A stretch of DNA of 64,000 bases from Argopecten irradians (Eukaryota > Mollusca > Bivalvia > Pectinida > Pectinidae): assembly GCF_041381155.1 (NCBI RefSeq), contig NC_091144.1, forward strand, positions 33,970,980 to 34,034,979, read 5' to 3'. Positions within the stretch are counted from its first letter, which is position 1, and every line of letters starts with the position of its first letter. Under the pieces are notes generated by a model. The model had not been told where the DNA came from, made no database searches, and saw only the letters and a program-made list of their open reading frames with translations. The position numbers were made by a program, and so were the translations under genes. Of the stretch, positions 27,019 through 39,448 are shown piece by piece.

Positions 27019-30000
27019 TTAATCACTTTCTGCTTGTAGAGGTAATGTAAGTGTATTATAAGTATTCTCTTGTTCATGTGAGTACGGCTTCTCGTCATTT
27101 TGAAGCGGTACTGTTTCTGGAGGTAGAATTTGTTTTTCGGAATCCAACTTTGTTTCTCCATGTATCCAATGAATTACTTCAGGGAAGTAAATTTTTCGGA
27201 ACACCTCTGCTGATATCCCAAATATAGATGCCATGAGTATACAGCACCCTGAAACAAACAATGGTGAGTGTATCCTCGATATCCAGGGTTTACGATCACT
27301 ATCAATCCCTGACGATAATCCCAGGTTATCTTAAATTCTTTGGTTACCGTACTTGCATACACATAAACAGTTAAAGTTTTACTGACTATTCTTCGCCAAA
27401 TATTATTTTTCGTTGATTGTTCATGTAGTTTCTAAAAAAATCTTTGATGGAACAATAATTGTGAATGCACGAACTCATCATTATGTTATCTTGTTCATAA
27501 TCAAATTGCCAAATTATCTAAGTAAATCGCACAGTACTAATGTGAGCGCCCTGCTATCATGTGGTATATTTACCTGCTAGCGTAAATGACATTTCGTAAG
27601 TCCCGCCTCCGTCTACTATGAAACCTATAATCGAGAAATCAGAGAAAATATACCTTGAATAGAATTATTTTTCCTTAATAGATGACTTTGGATTAAAAGT
27701 GTATGGACATTAAGCGTATTGATATAGCTATATGCTAATTATTATGGCTTCTCTTACTTTGGTATTACTAATTTGTATCTCAGATAATTAAAGGGCCTTT
27801 AACGCATACGACAAGGCATTATCATCCTCGATTGTTTGATTCTTTTCTCTCTTACTTAAACGAGAAATGGTGAAATTTCGGTTGATATGAACGTCCGTGT
27901 AAGTTACAATCGTGGCCGCATGTATTGATGACGTCACTGTCTAGAGCGTGTGACCTGTTTTTTCCCTATACCGCTAAAATACAGAGTTATCTTTTCCCCT
28001 AGCAACCGCGGGATAACCATGGGAGATCATTGTATCAGTAATGTCGAACTTACTTGCTAAAGGTGTTCCCACAAGTGTACCAACACCAGTGAAGATCATT
28101 ATATCAGCAGTGTCGTACGTACCTGCTAAAGGTGATCCCACAAATGTACCAACACCACTGAATATCATTGTATCAGTAATGTCGAACTTACCTGCTAAAG
28201 GTGGGCCCACAAGTGTACCAACACCGGTGAAGATCATCGCAATACCAAAAGCGGAAACAAGGAATTCAATACCAACGATCTCAGCCGTCAGTGTACTCAG
28301 TAGAACGTAGCAGCTCCCAGAGTATGTCCCTAAAATCACCGAGTACGCTAACTGTCCAATATATGTGGCACCAAATAGAGGAAAAAGTACTGTCGATATT
28401 CCCAGCATTCCAAAAGTTCCGAAATACAACAAACTATTTGAAATATTGTCAGCATTTCCCGCCATTCCCACGAGCAGACGAGACACACAATTCATAAGCC
28501 CGCTGGCAGCAAGCAAGATGGAAGCTTGTTCCTCGGTCGATCCTCGTGAAATTGCGAAATTTGGAATGTGGACGTACATCATGTATATCCCGACATGACT
28601 AGATAACTGACTTAGACATATACACAGAAATGGAAGATTCCATAGCACTGAGATCACTTTACAAAAATGTTGTCTTCCTGTTAAGCTGTGCAGTGATAAC
28701 GATAATTTTGATGTTGTCAGTTTTTCAAGGTGATTTTTGTTCACTTCTAAATACGACGGGAAGCACAGTGAACCAAACACGGAAATATTAAGAGCCATCC
28801 CAGCCAGTAGGAAGAAGAATCCGGAATCTCCGTATTCCTGCCGTGCGACTTGAATCAGAGGCGGAAAGATAAAGGCACCAACACCAGCCCCACAAGAGGC
28901 GAACCCTGTGGCCACGCTTCTCTTCTTCTGGAAGTTGAGGCCGACCACCACAACCCCACTGGTAAATACGATACCGGACCCTAATCCTAGTAAATAGAAT
29001 AAAAAGCAAAAAAGAAATAAATCTTAAAGCTGTCTATTATGTAACACATTGGCCAGTCTGACACATGTAGCGCCGAAGACTGGTCAGTAATATACAAATG
29101 ACACTGGCTTTTTTGTATATATGTCTTATTCTTGTTGTAAATTTTGCTGAATATCTTTTCATTATGCATAATGAGAAGATATTCAGTACAATTTGCAGTA
29201 AGAATAGGACACAAATGCGGGTCGCAAATTCATGCAGCAATTTTACTTTGACAGGATAACTTACTTTGAAAAATTAATGTGTTTACCTAAATTTACATTG
29301 CCACTAAACAGCATTGGCTGTTAGACTCTGACGTATTAATTAGTTCATCAGAGTTCAAGGGTCACAAAAAGGCTTAAGTCAGTATGATAATGCACAGAAG
29401 AATGTTGAAATATTTCTTAAATTGATCAATATAAAACTATAATATAATTGAAATATTTGAAATGGATAGAATTTTTAGTTTCTTTGTGCTTTGGTTTATC
29501 GGTCGGAATAATTCATCTACTGCAATTGTTTAGTAAGTTTTCATGAAACACACAGGAACGGATCGCACCCATTCATTACCACCAAATCATAGCCTGTTCC
29601 ATTACATGATATTTTTTCTCTCCTCAGAGAGTTTTATTTTCATACTTCATTTTAAAGTACTTTTATAAATGGAATGAAGAGTTAAATGCATATACAATCA
29701 TTGGTGTCATAATTTTGACAAACACGCACCGTCGGATATGCTAGAACACCAAATGTATATTACACAACAACTCATGTCAAAAATATGGAAATCAGTGCTT
29801 AACTTGCTGAATTTGCAATTTCGTGATAATTACAAAGTATTTCCACTAGTACATGGAAAATCATTTGTACCTGCGCTATCTATACACTATTTCAGATATT
29901 CGTGAACACAGAAAATATATCGTTGAGATGGTCTAGCTAGCATGTTGCCAAAATTGGCTGACCAAAATATATTGCATTGATGGCTCTAATGTAAGATGAT

Positions 30001-33000
30001 AGCTTTTGTTAAAAATGAAAAGGTTTTTTTTTCAAATCGACATACCGAAGTTCACACAACCAGTAACGTATAGTTTCTTCAAAGTTTACACCGATATTTT
30101 ATTGAATTTTAATTTTTAATAAAAGAGCATATTGGTGATTACTAAAACTCTGTTGAAATGAAGAAATTTTTATTAATACAGACACATTCATTTGAATTTC
30201 ATAATTTCAGAAGATCGACTACCATTATCCTCATATAAAATGAAATTTCATAAGAAATCTTTGGTAAAGGTTTTGTTTCTCCTGGTTTTTTTACCATCCA
30301 AACCGGCACGCCCTTCAATGGTTCATGCTGTTAAATCCGACTCAACCAAAATAAAGATTACCGCCTTGGCGGACTTTTTACTATAGAGGTAACATGGAGT
30401 AGGTTCCGTTGTAAGGTTCGTGTATATCATTAGAGATTAAAAACATATGATATCTTAACGTTGAACTTACTTTTCTGTACAATGAAATTGGGACGACGTT
30501 TTGCAATTGAATAAAGTTATTACATATTTCCTTAGTACTGATGATAATTAAGCTTCAGAATTTCCTGTTTAAGGTACTGGATATTCTGTTACTAATATTA
30601 AATTGATGAAGGCTAAACTATCTGAAACAGAAAGGTGTATCTTTTGTGAAAATGCAAGGGAGACAATGTTGCATTTATTTTGGGATTGTTGCTGAGTTAA
30701 GTCTTTTTTTTTAATTCGATACATATAAAATATGACCTTGTGGTATACCTTACAATCCCCAATCAATTCTTTTTGGGGTAAATGTTGGCAAATGGGAGTA
30801 TGAAATAAATTTTCTTTGGTTACTCTCGAGATTGTTATCTACTATTGTAACCAAAGGGAGACAATCCCATCTTTTGCTATGGGTAAGCTGTATCTATCTT
30901 ATAACCTTATAACAAAACATAGAAGAAGCTTAACTCATACATTGTAGTAGATTTTTAAAAACAAATGGAACTTTATTTTTGATGTAATTCATTAGGAAAT
31001 TAAGCATGCTATCCTTGTAGGGATCTCTAAGTACAATACTGTAGTAATCATAGATTTGGATTTGGACATGTATCAATATATACAACATGTAATATTATAC
31101 AATTATCGACCTATTTTCAGGTGGATACGGTGAGTTATCAATCCGAGTAAGTGATATATCTCGAGGCCGAGGGTTAAATCATTTTCGAGGGTTGATAACT
31201 CACCGTATCCACCTGAAAATTGGTCGATAACTGTTTTATTATATGACATTTACAGGATATTAACCCGGTTGTTCAAAAAGACTTAACTACAATAAACAGG
31301 ATGATACTTGCAAATGTTCCTTTTACAAACTTAAAGTAGTTTATCTATTACATGTAGTATATGGTAAATATCCAAATGTTTCTTGCTAATGTTTTAGACT
31401 AGTAAAACCGGAATATTTTATCGCTGCATCAACTTCCCGTCTTGCATTCTTGAACGTTTTCCATAAATTGAAGTTTGTAGTTGATCATCAGTTTTCTGTA
31501 GTGCTGTGCTATTGTATATTATTTACATGAATATTCTAGTCTATGGAGGGATACTCTTGTCGTCTGAGAGTACATTGAAATTTGTTTATTTATTGGAAGT
31601 AGTGGCAGTTGGAGTAGTTTGGGATAACTGTGACCTACCAGCCCTCTGTGGTCTTAAGTGAAGCTCGCTCGTTATCGCCATTACACATTAGAGCTACTCA
31701 AACATGTCTTGTAGTAGTGTGTTCACCCAGTCTCGTGTATAATTTTGACTGACAATTCATCAGTAGCTGTTTATTTTGGTTGTTTAATTTACGTGACGAA
31801 AATTTGGGTCTGTATAAAGCGTGCTTATTGTTCCTGTGCATAGCACGTTAACGCACAGATGTGCGATTTGTAATTCCGACCGTATCATACAAAATAATAA
31901 CAATATTGTGGAATTTGTAAATATATCTGGTTTTTTCCATAACGACTGTATAACAACAGTTTATGTCATGTCTTTTTTTGCTTCATGGGCTGTAGCAGTG
32001 AAAGCCTCAGTGAAATGTCCCTTGAATTTAAACATGTTTCATTGCTAAATAACAAAAGGATTAGATACGGATAATGTAATACATTGTATCCTTTAGTCCC
32101 TTCCTCAGGCGAAGTGATTGTATTGCATCGGATCAACCAGTGTTATATACCTGTAGGTGTGTGACGTGTCCCATTAGCATCTCTGTATGTGTGAGAGAAT
32201 ACAAGTCCCATTAGTATATCTGTAGTAGCGAGAGAAAATGTGTCCCTTTAGTATATTTGGGTGTGGGTGAATATGTATCCCTTAGTATCAATGTATGTGT
32301 GAGAGAACATGTGCCCATTTAGTACTTCGGTAGGTGTGAGAGAATATATGTCCATTTAGTATCTCGGTAGGTAAAAAGTAAAATTGTTTCTCCTTGACAA
32401 TGGTATCCACCATCTTTGTGAAATGTGGTTGGTTCAAAATCGATCATCAATAAGAATTAAAGCGATGTAAACGAGACGTGTATATATAAAAGAATATCGA
32501 TATATATGATAATATGACATAATCAAAATAAATGTCACATTTCCAAATAATCTGAAACAATCCCTTTCAGGATTATTCTCAATGTCTTTGGGTTTATGAA
32601 TTCATAGACAAAAATAGCAGGGCATTCTTCATTGACGCTTATTGTCTGTAACTTCATAAACTCAAAAAGTATTGGGAATGATGCTTTGAAATTATTCCAG
32701 ATTACTTAAACAGGTACTAATTAGGCTTACATTTCTGTGATTTTACTTACTTTTACAATAAATCAAATTGAGTTGTGGCGCAGTGTATCTTTATCCAATA
32801 ATTTAGTTTGTCCAATGACTGTTCCGCTTTTAACATTCTGTATGTATGACGTCATAATGCTTGACATACAAATCTTTCAGTCTATGGAACAATAACCTTA
32901 AAGATCTAACCAATAGAAATGAGTGTAACATATGAAACTAAATTATCTATACTTAACTAAATATCCGACTCCTGAAAGTCTCACCTGCTGTAAAACCATA

Positions 33001-33128
33001 AGATATGATTATTACTCCCAGCGATTCTGCAAATGAGCTTGCCAGAAGCCCGGATGTCATTATCACTGAGCCCACAATGAACGCCACACGACAGCTAAAA
33101 TGGTTGATGATGAAACTGCCAACAACTC
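27019..33128 (-). CDS. SLC16/monocarboxylate transporter-like protein, N-terminal exon not found
   Basis: Exons in transcript order: 32985-33128 (144 nt), 28192-28986 (795 nt), 27574-27624 (51 nt), 27019-27248 (230 nt with stop), all joined in phase 1. The three inner exons match the convergent gene at 17780-23516 in size and content: SCRVAFIVGS in the 144-nt exon, GLNFQKKRSVATG in the large exon, GVGTLVGPPLAG at its end. The first exon here starts with a split codon (G|GA), so an upstream exon of about 65-70 codons with the DGGWGW-type motif is required; none was recognised up to 47907. It may be distant, diverged or lost. The large exon can be extended by 69 or 138 nt through two further in-frame splice donors (separate entry). 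The helix 8 region reads NCVSRLLVG, again without the Asp of MCT1. Likely a plasma-membrane carrier of unknown substrate; the assigned exons give about 406 residues. Confidence 0.87.
28021..28250 (-). repeat. 69-bp triplication of an exon edge carrying three splice donors
   Basis: Three direct copies with an exact 69-bp step span the end of the 795-nt transporter exon and the start of its intron. Each has a GT donor: TTAGCAG|GTAAGTT (exon edge 28192), TTAGCAG|GTACGTA (edge 28123) and TTAGCAA|GTAAGTT (edge 28054). The frame stays open through all copies. Downstream donors would add 23 or 46 residues, each block being a variant of KFDITDTMIFSGVGTFVGS plus PLAG, which repeats the GVGTLVGPPLAG transmembrane signature. 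All three donors leave the same phase for the 51-nt exon. The most upstream donor is the best consensus and gives the canonical protein length; use of the others is inferred only. Confidence 0.85.
31093..31245. repeat. foldback repeat in the large intron of the minus-strand transporter
   Basis: TTTTCAGGTGGATACGGTGA and GTTATCAA fold onto TTGATAACTCACCGTATCCA and CCTGAAAATTGGTCGATAA. The outer TATACAATTAT resembles that of the foldback at 13586. Confidence 0.8.
32150..32375. repeat. about 40-bp degenerate tandem repeat, about 6 copies
   Basis: CCATTAGTATCTC-like and GTGTGAGAGAATA-like phrases recur, in the large intron of the minus-strand transporter. Confidence 0.75.
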
Positions 33129-34390
33129 CTAGGAGGAAAAATGCACATTTTTATTAATTCAAACTTGATATATATCAAAAAGTGTTTTATCTTAAGGATG
33201 TACTCCTCTGAGAAGACAAAAAGTTTCTTGTATTGAACTTTTTTTCTCATATAGATTTTTGGAAAAAGGAGTTCATACCATAAAAGAAAACGGAAGAAAA
33301 ATATGTCCGTGTGCTCGGTTTTCAGCTATTGTCACTCAAAGATACCTAGTTGACAAAATATTTTGCCGTTTTGACCATGTACACGAGAGATAAAAGCCAT
33401 AATTTCCTAATAATGTGTTTAATATGTATGGATGTTTGTAGAATTTATTTTCCAGTAGTCTTCTTTAAAATCAACTAGTTATGATTAATAGGACTCATAT
33501 TTTTCCTCATAATAACAACAAATGCTACCCCTACCCCTTAATTCTGAGCTACAAAATGCACCATTTTCAGCCATTTGTGCCAAATCTAGACTATCTATAG
33601 AAAAAGTTCTTGTATTAAACATTGTCAATATTTTGTATATCAATAGGGAAAGGGTTTTCTTTATAATTCAGGCTGAAAAATGGGGGTCCGTGTGTTTACT
33701 TTTTTGTCCCATTTAAATATTTATTATTTTCAATATTTCAGAGTAAAAAAAATAAAAGTGCTCAAATTAGCATTAAATATAAAAAATAAAGTAACAAAAG
33801 TGTATCATGTAACACATGGATGCTCAATACCACGAACCTAGTAAGATTTACAGCAAAAATTAGCCCGATACAGCTAAAATGCTGGCGCAATGATGATTTA
33901 AGTAAAAACAGTTTAAGCAAAAAATGGTAAAACTCTGGCTCCACTCAAAGCGAAAAAAGGTCGCCAAACAGCCCATTTCTTAAAATACCCGTATAAAAAA
34001 TCTACTAAAAATAGAAATGTAATTTTTGACAAAATTTGCAACTAGCAACTTGCTAAGGATATTGATAAACTGTATTTGAAAATCTCATAACTTCTTTGAT
34101 CTTTGTCGAAACGATATTTCAACGGGACTGAAACCTCAGAGGAAATCATCCTTAAATGGACGAAACAAAATTTGCATTGATATAAATTCAATCACAGTAC
34201 ATGTCATCCTCGTTATTCCAGGGGTTACTGTCACAACATATGTGTTACATTTTAGATCCAACTCTGGACCACCTCATAAATAGTCGTCAATCCAAGCTAA
34301 TTAGGTATTGATTATAGTTGGAATGATTTGAATAATTAATCCGAGCATAGACTGTAATTACCCTAGTAACACATCAACGGTTTCATGCAG

Positions 34391-34713
34391 TAGTTTTTTT
34401 CACTATCAAACAACAGGAGCAGAACGATATATTATTTTTCTTCAGTTACAAAAGTTACTTTACTTTACGCCATTACCACCATTGAAAAGTTTGAGCAACT
34501 CTAATTTTTCTAATTTCGATAAAAATTCGGTGGCATTATCATCATTTATTGGAATGAAGTACTGAATTATTGCGCATGCACCAAAGCAAAAAACATTTTT
34601 ACAGTTATTTTTTGTGTGTTAAATCTAGACAAAAAACACATTAAACACCATTGATTTTGATACAAAATGCATAAATATCATGTTTTCTCATGTCGGCGAT
34701 GGAGAAGCTTTTA
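34391..34713. mobile_element. family A miniature element, left end worn
   Basis: Begins in CACTATCAAACAACAGGAGC and ends with TGTCGGCGATGGAGAAGCTT. It carries many small insertions relative to the copy at 38050. Confidence 0.7.
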
Positions 34714-35188
34714 AACATAGAACATAAATGAAAAATAGTCATTTATGTGAAATATATTTTATTCAATGCAAAAACATAAAAAATACCACAAAATTGATTG
34801 GGAAATGTGGTCTTCATATCTCAGATCAAAATGGAAATTAATAGATTTTACTAAAAACAGTGTAAAAATGTTAAATGAAAACTATACAACTCAACTAACT
34901 TGGCATCATTGCCTGACCGTGCTGCTTTAATTTCACCGCAATATAGACGTAATATTATTGATTTTTGGTAGAAGAAATTAGAAGATGCCAAAATTTTGAC
35001 AAAAAATCCTTTTGAGCTCATATTTGTAGCTGTAAAATTAAAACATATACAGTGTAATTATTGAAATTCTCAAAAAGTTGGTGAATTTTGGTGGTGAATA
35101 TCATATTACAAGCTCTTCTTGATTCGTGAGTATGGAAACATATAATTTTAATGTTTTCATGGTTATATGGAACCACAACCACGAAAAA

Positions 35189-35556
35189 TTAAAGTGAACA
35201 ACAGTCGGGCAAGGATGGCTCAAGATGGTACAAAATAGGTCTGGTGTGAATGTATCGAGAGTATAATTTCTTATGAAATGGGAAAAATAAAATCTCTCGT
35301 CAAAATCCTGTCTGCGTACGATGAAATTAGATAATTAAAGTAAGGAAATTCTAAAACGTCGTCCTCCCGGCTCACTATGTCCGTGGTTACATTTCCACGC
35401 AGCCTCGCTTTCAATGCTATTCAAACTTTTCTTTACTTTAATGGTCAGAAACTGGGAAACTAAGCAGAACTTGACCGTCGTATTAATATGTGAGAACTTT
35501 TGGAAGGCCAATGGACGCATTTATACTGGTTTTCTTTGCCCGACTATTCACTTTAA
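35189..35556. mobile_element. family C miniature element, copy in segmental duplicate 1
   Basis: TTAA at both ends, with AGTGAACAACAGTCGGGC at the left and CCCGACTATTCACT at the right; 368 bp. It shares position and content with 40760-41104 because the surrounding DNA is duplicated. Confidence 0.8.
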
Positions 35557-36401
35557 CCAGAACTGTCGCCAGCGTGGACGACTAATATACCCGCTACACA
35601 AATGTAATAGTTACTCCTTTAATATAGGACATTGCAAAACCCTTTATTGTTTACTCTCAACTAACGCTTTGTACCCAGGGTTCTGTGTACCAAATTTTAG
35701 TCCAAATAATCTTGCCAAATAGTTTAGGAGGGAGTTTTTGCCGCACAAAGTAGTGTGTCTACAGACAGACAATCCTATTCCAGTATACACACACTAATTA
35801 AAAACAATGAAGTGTTTAATACGATAGTAGAATCCATGTTACAAATTTGACTCACCACGGATGTTCCCCATGAAGAGTTTCAAATCACACAAACTGTCCA
35901 AAAACACTCGGTTATTTTCACCCTAGTTATGTAAGGTGTTGTTCTTTCCACCCTCGATACTCCATGGGTTACTATCACTGACGTTATATCCACCCCTGGA
36001 CTATGATATCAGAATAAACCCGGTCGCAACAGAACAGAACAGGTAATTTAGTCATTATATGTACATCAAAAGAGACGTACAACGGTACACTATGCACAGT
36101 TGATTGCGTGGCTTTGAGGTTGGGCGTCACTCACGCTGTAGTCTTCAAATGAAGGGAAAAGAGGTCCTTTTGAACCCCCTTTCAAAATGTTTTTCTCGCT
36201 TTAGTGAAGTGTCTGAAACGGGTTCTTTTTAATGGGTACCACGACAAATTGGGGCTTGGTCGATTTGGGGTTAAAAAAAAAAAAAAAAATAGAAATAAAT
36301 AGTTATCTCAATATCAATTTTTATATATTGAATCGCATCCATGCTGATGATATATATATTCGTAATGTGGTCATATACAAGGTACCATATTCGGTAATGT
36401 G

Positions 36402-36402
<1 letters not shown>

Positions 36403-36453
<51 letters not shown>
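36403..36453. repeat. TA microsatellite
   Basis: About 25 uninterrupted TA units within duplicate 1. Shorter TA runs occur at 4357, 61430 and 62140. Confidence 0.95.
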
Positions 36454-36456
<3 letters not shown>

Positions 36457-36499
36457 TACATTGATAACAAATACATTTATTATATTACTTACCTTTCTC

Positions 36500-36582
36500 C
36501 CGGCGGGACTTAACCCACATAGCTTTCACTTACCTTTGGCTCCAAAGCCCAACGCCCTTAACCTTTGCTCCACTGGGTCAGT
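36500..36582 (-). repeat. tRNA-like module (SINE or tRNA pseudogene), duplicate 1
   Basis: The minus strand reads CCCAGTGGAGCAAAGGTTAA, GGGCGTTGGGCTTTGGAGCC and later GTGGGTTAAGTCCCGCC, in the order of A box, anticodon arm (loop CTTTGGA) and B box. The stretch between the arms is long and the B box lacks the canonical TTCGA, so a working tRNA is unlikely. Confidence 0.45.
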
Positions 36583-37125
36583 TGGCGAATCACATGTCAA
36601 TAAAAACCTATACAAATTTACTTATGGCTTTAAAATTAATCCGGATCACTGAAGTGATTGAAAGATATTGGAATACAACAAGAGATCTTCTTTTTTTTTG
36701 AGTAGAATTGAGAATTAGTGAAGAGAATGATTCATTTGTGTTTTCCCTCACCAAGGTTTACCAATTTTGGAGAACAAACACGGCTCGGAGAATAATAAAT
36801 TCGAATGATTTCTAGAGGACATGGCGAAAGTGTATAACTGCATTTAGGTGAGGGATAATATATGTTTTCTTAATATGTGAAAATCAAGGGGGGGGTGAGG
36901 GGTAAACAGACGAATGGTTAAAAACAATTTACAATATTTTCCCGTATATATATCTTTGTATATCAACTCAACATGCATGGTAAGACGACATTGTCCACGA
37001 ATTTTCAGGAAAATCAGAAGGAGGGTTCAAAACTGAGAGGAACAGTATTTGTGACTGGTCATGTAGAACGTAAAGACTTATAAACGAGTACACATCTAAA
37101 ATCGTAAGTAGATTAGGGTGCATTC

Positions 37126-37423
37126 CCGATATTCCAGGGGTTACTATCACTGTCGTTATATCCACCACTTAATTATCTGAAGGACAGGTCAGGAGAAAAA
37201 TTATTACCAATCTCAGGCCTGAAAAGATTTCCTTTTGAAAAACTGCAGAGAGAGCGACGCCCAATTTTAAAGCCGCACAACCAACCACAGTCTACCGTTA
37301 TACGGCTCATTTGATGTACATCGAACGAACTTTTACCTTTTCTATTATGTTGCATTCAGTTTTGCTATGAGATATCCAGGGTTGGATATAATGACAATGA
37401 TAGTAACCCCTAGATTTTCGAGG
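37126..37423. mobile_element. foldback element, family B, full length
   Basis: The left arm has ATTCCAGGGGTTACTATCAC and CGTTATATCCACCACT; the right arm has TCCAGGGTTGGATATAATGA and GATAGTAACCCCTAGA. Confidence 0.75.
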
Positions 37424-37681
37424 AAATGACTGGTTAAAAATTGTGTCGAAAAGGGAAATCATTTATTTTAAAAATTTTATCTCCGTTGGTGAAATACCAA
37501 TATCTCATGAAATAGTACACAAAGGATTGGATCAAGGGTTCCAGAGGAGTAAGTATTTTGTTCATAAGGGTCAAAAGCAGGAACTGCTATTTCAAAAACA
37601 AAAAATAAAGACTAATATATAAAAGTGGAAAATGTAAGTATTGTGTGACCGAGTTGGGGGTGTTGTTCAGTAAATCAAGGC

Positions 37682-37830
37682 CTAGTTTCACAAATATTCC
37701 TTAACTTTAAATTTTCCATAGGAAAGCATCACATATTTTGACGAAGGTTCCTTAATTTAAGCGTTTTCCTTAACTTCTGTAATGCTTTCCTATGGAGACT
37801 TTTACTTAAGGAATGTTCACGAAACAGGGT
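37682..37830. mobile_element. small inverted-repeat element, family G, uninterrupted
   Basis: The ends CTAGTTTCACAAATATTCCT and GGAATGTTCACGAAACAGG are rough inverted repeats, with internal TTTCCATAGGAAAGCAT and AATGCTTTCCTATGGAGAC also inverted. About 150 bp, foldback type. Confidence 0.6.
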
Positions 37831-38049
37831 CCTGGTCGCATGATTCAGAGAGGTATTTTATATATAAAAAAAAGGCCAAGAGTTCCATTACTACAAGAAA
37901 CCGCGACACGAGTATACCACAGCCTACTAAAAACACACGCAACATATTCGATACAGGAGAGGATGGTTTTGTGTGAGCTTATTTGTTTACATGATGTTAA
38001 GACTCAGTCAATTAATCTACCAAAGCATCTAGAAGGTCGTAGTTATTAC

Positions 38050-38408
38050 TAAAGATGTTCCACCGCTGACAAATGGTGTTTTTTCACTATCAAAAACAGG
38101 AGCAGACGATTTAGTAGTTTTCTTCAGTTACAAAATTTACTTACTTTACGCCATTACCACCATTGAAAAGTTTGAGCTTCTAATTTTACTTGAAGTTAAA
38201 AATATGAAAAATAATTAATTGCATCCCGAAAAAAAATCGGTGGCATTATATCATATATGAAATGAAGTACTGATTGCGCATGCACCAAAAGCAAAATAAA
38301 TTTTACATTATTTTTTTGTGTTAATTAGACATATATACACGATTAAACACCAATTATTGTTCAAAAGATAAATATCATGTATGCTCTGTCGGCGATGGAG
38401 AATCTTTA
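38050..38408. mobile_element. family A miniature element, near full length
   Basis: The left end is AAAGATGTTCCACCGCTGACA; the right end TGTCGGCGATGGAGAATCT is followed by TTAA. Same orientation as the copy at 39088. Confidence 0.8.
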
Positions 38409-38699
38409 AACATAAAAATAAATGAAAAATAGTCATTTATGTGAAATATTTTATTCTATTGGAAAACTATAAAATACTACCAAAAGGGAGGGAGAAATGT
38501 GGTCTTCAAATCACAGATCAAATGAAATTGAAATTTGATTCTTATAGGGAATCAAATGTTAGCGGTGGGAAAAAAACTCTAAAAAGTCAGCCATATTTTC
38601 ACTTTTTTCGTACCTATGTACTTTAGTCATTAAGTCACTGTAAACATGTATATTTTTTATAACTTTTAAAACGAATTATTACGTTGATGGTTACTCATG

Positions 38700-38967
38700 T
38701 TATTGTATGTGCATTTAACAAAAACAATAATATAAAACAATTTATTTTACTTTCACTCCCTATAGGACATAGCAAGTAAAAGTAGTTTTTTCGGGAAACA
38801 ATTAATTACTTTTAATTTTTGTATCTTGAAGTAAAAGTAGAAACTCAATTTTTTCAATAGTGGTAAGGGTGTAAAGTAAGTAACTTTTGTAACTTGAGAA
38901 AATTGCTAATTCATCTGCTGTTTTTGATAGAGAAAAAAATATCCTATGTCAGAGGTGGAGTATCTTT
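38700..38967. mobile_element. family A miniature element, inverted and truncated
   Basis: Runs opposite to its neighbours at 38050 and 39088: CTTGAAGTAAAAGTAGAAAC, then GTGGTAAGGGTGTAAAG, then GTCAGAGGTGGAGTATCTTT. With the two flanking copies it makes a run of three family A elements in 1.4 kb. Confidence 0.7.
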
Positions 38968-39087
38968 GAGTTGCTTTACAACCAGATTAAAACATAAACA
39001 GTATGGATTACCGATCCTTTAATCAAGTTTTTTTGTTTATTCATTTTCACATTTCTATTTTCCTTGATAATGCAACATCAAAATATG

Positions 39088-39448
39088 TTAAAGATGCTTC
39101 ACCGCTGACAAATGGTATTTTTCACTATTAAAAACAGGAGCAGACGATTAAGTATTTTTCTTCAGTTACAAATGTTACTTACGTTACACCATTACCACCA
39201 TTGAAAAGTTTGAGCTTCTATTTTTACTTGAAGTTAAAAATATGAAAAATAATTAATTGCATCCCGAAAAAAATTCCGTGTCTCTTTATCCTATATGGAA
39301 GGAAGTACTGATTGCGCATGCATCAAAGGCGAAATAAAATTATTTTATATTATTTTTTGTGTTAATTAGACACATATATATATGATCAAACACCAATTAT
39401 TGTTCAACTGATGAATATCATTTATGCTTTGTCGGCGGTGGAGCATCT
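39088..39448. mobile_element. family A miniature element, near full length
   Basis: The left end is TTAA followed by AGATGCTTCACCGCTGACA; the right end is TGTCGGCGGTGGAGCATCT, but the TTAA there has been lost. Inner phrases AACAGGAGCAGACGATTA and ACACCAATTATTGTTCAA are shared by all copies. Confidence 0.82.

Larger units (their letters stand above)
34855..37034. repeat. direct segmental duplication, copy 1 (about 2.2 kb)
   Basis: Collinear with 40442-42520, from ACTAAAAACAGTGTAAAAAT to GGAGGGTTCAAAACT. It contains a family C element, half of a family B element, the tRNA-like module and a long TA run (36403-36453). It is about 100 bp longer than copy 2 because of many 1-4 bp insertions and the longer TA run. 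Confidence 0.9.

Noticed and set aside
35860..35890. Short ATG-to-GTGAGT exon candidate on the minus strand
   Set aside because: Only about five codons, repeated unchanged in the other duplicate, with no support for a transcript.
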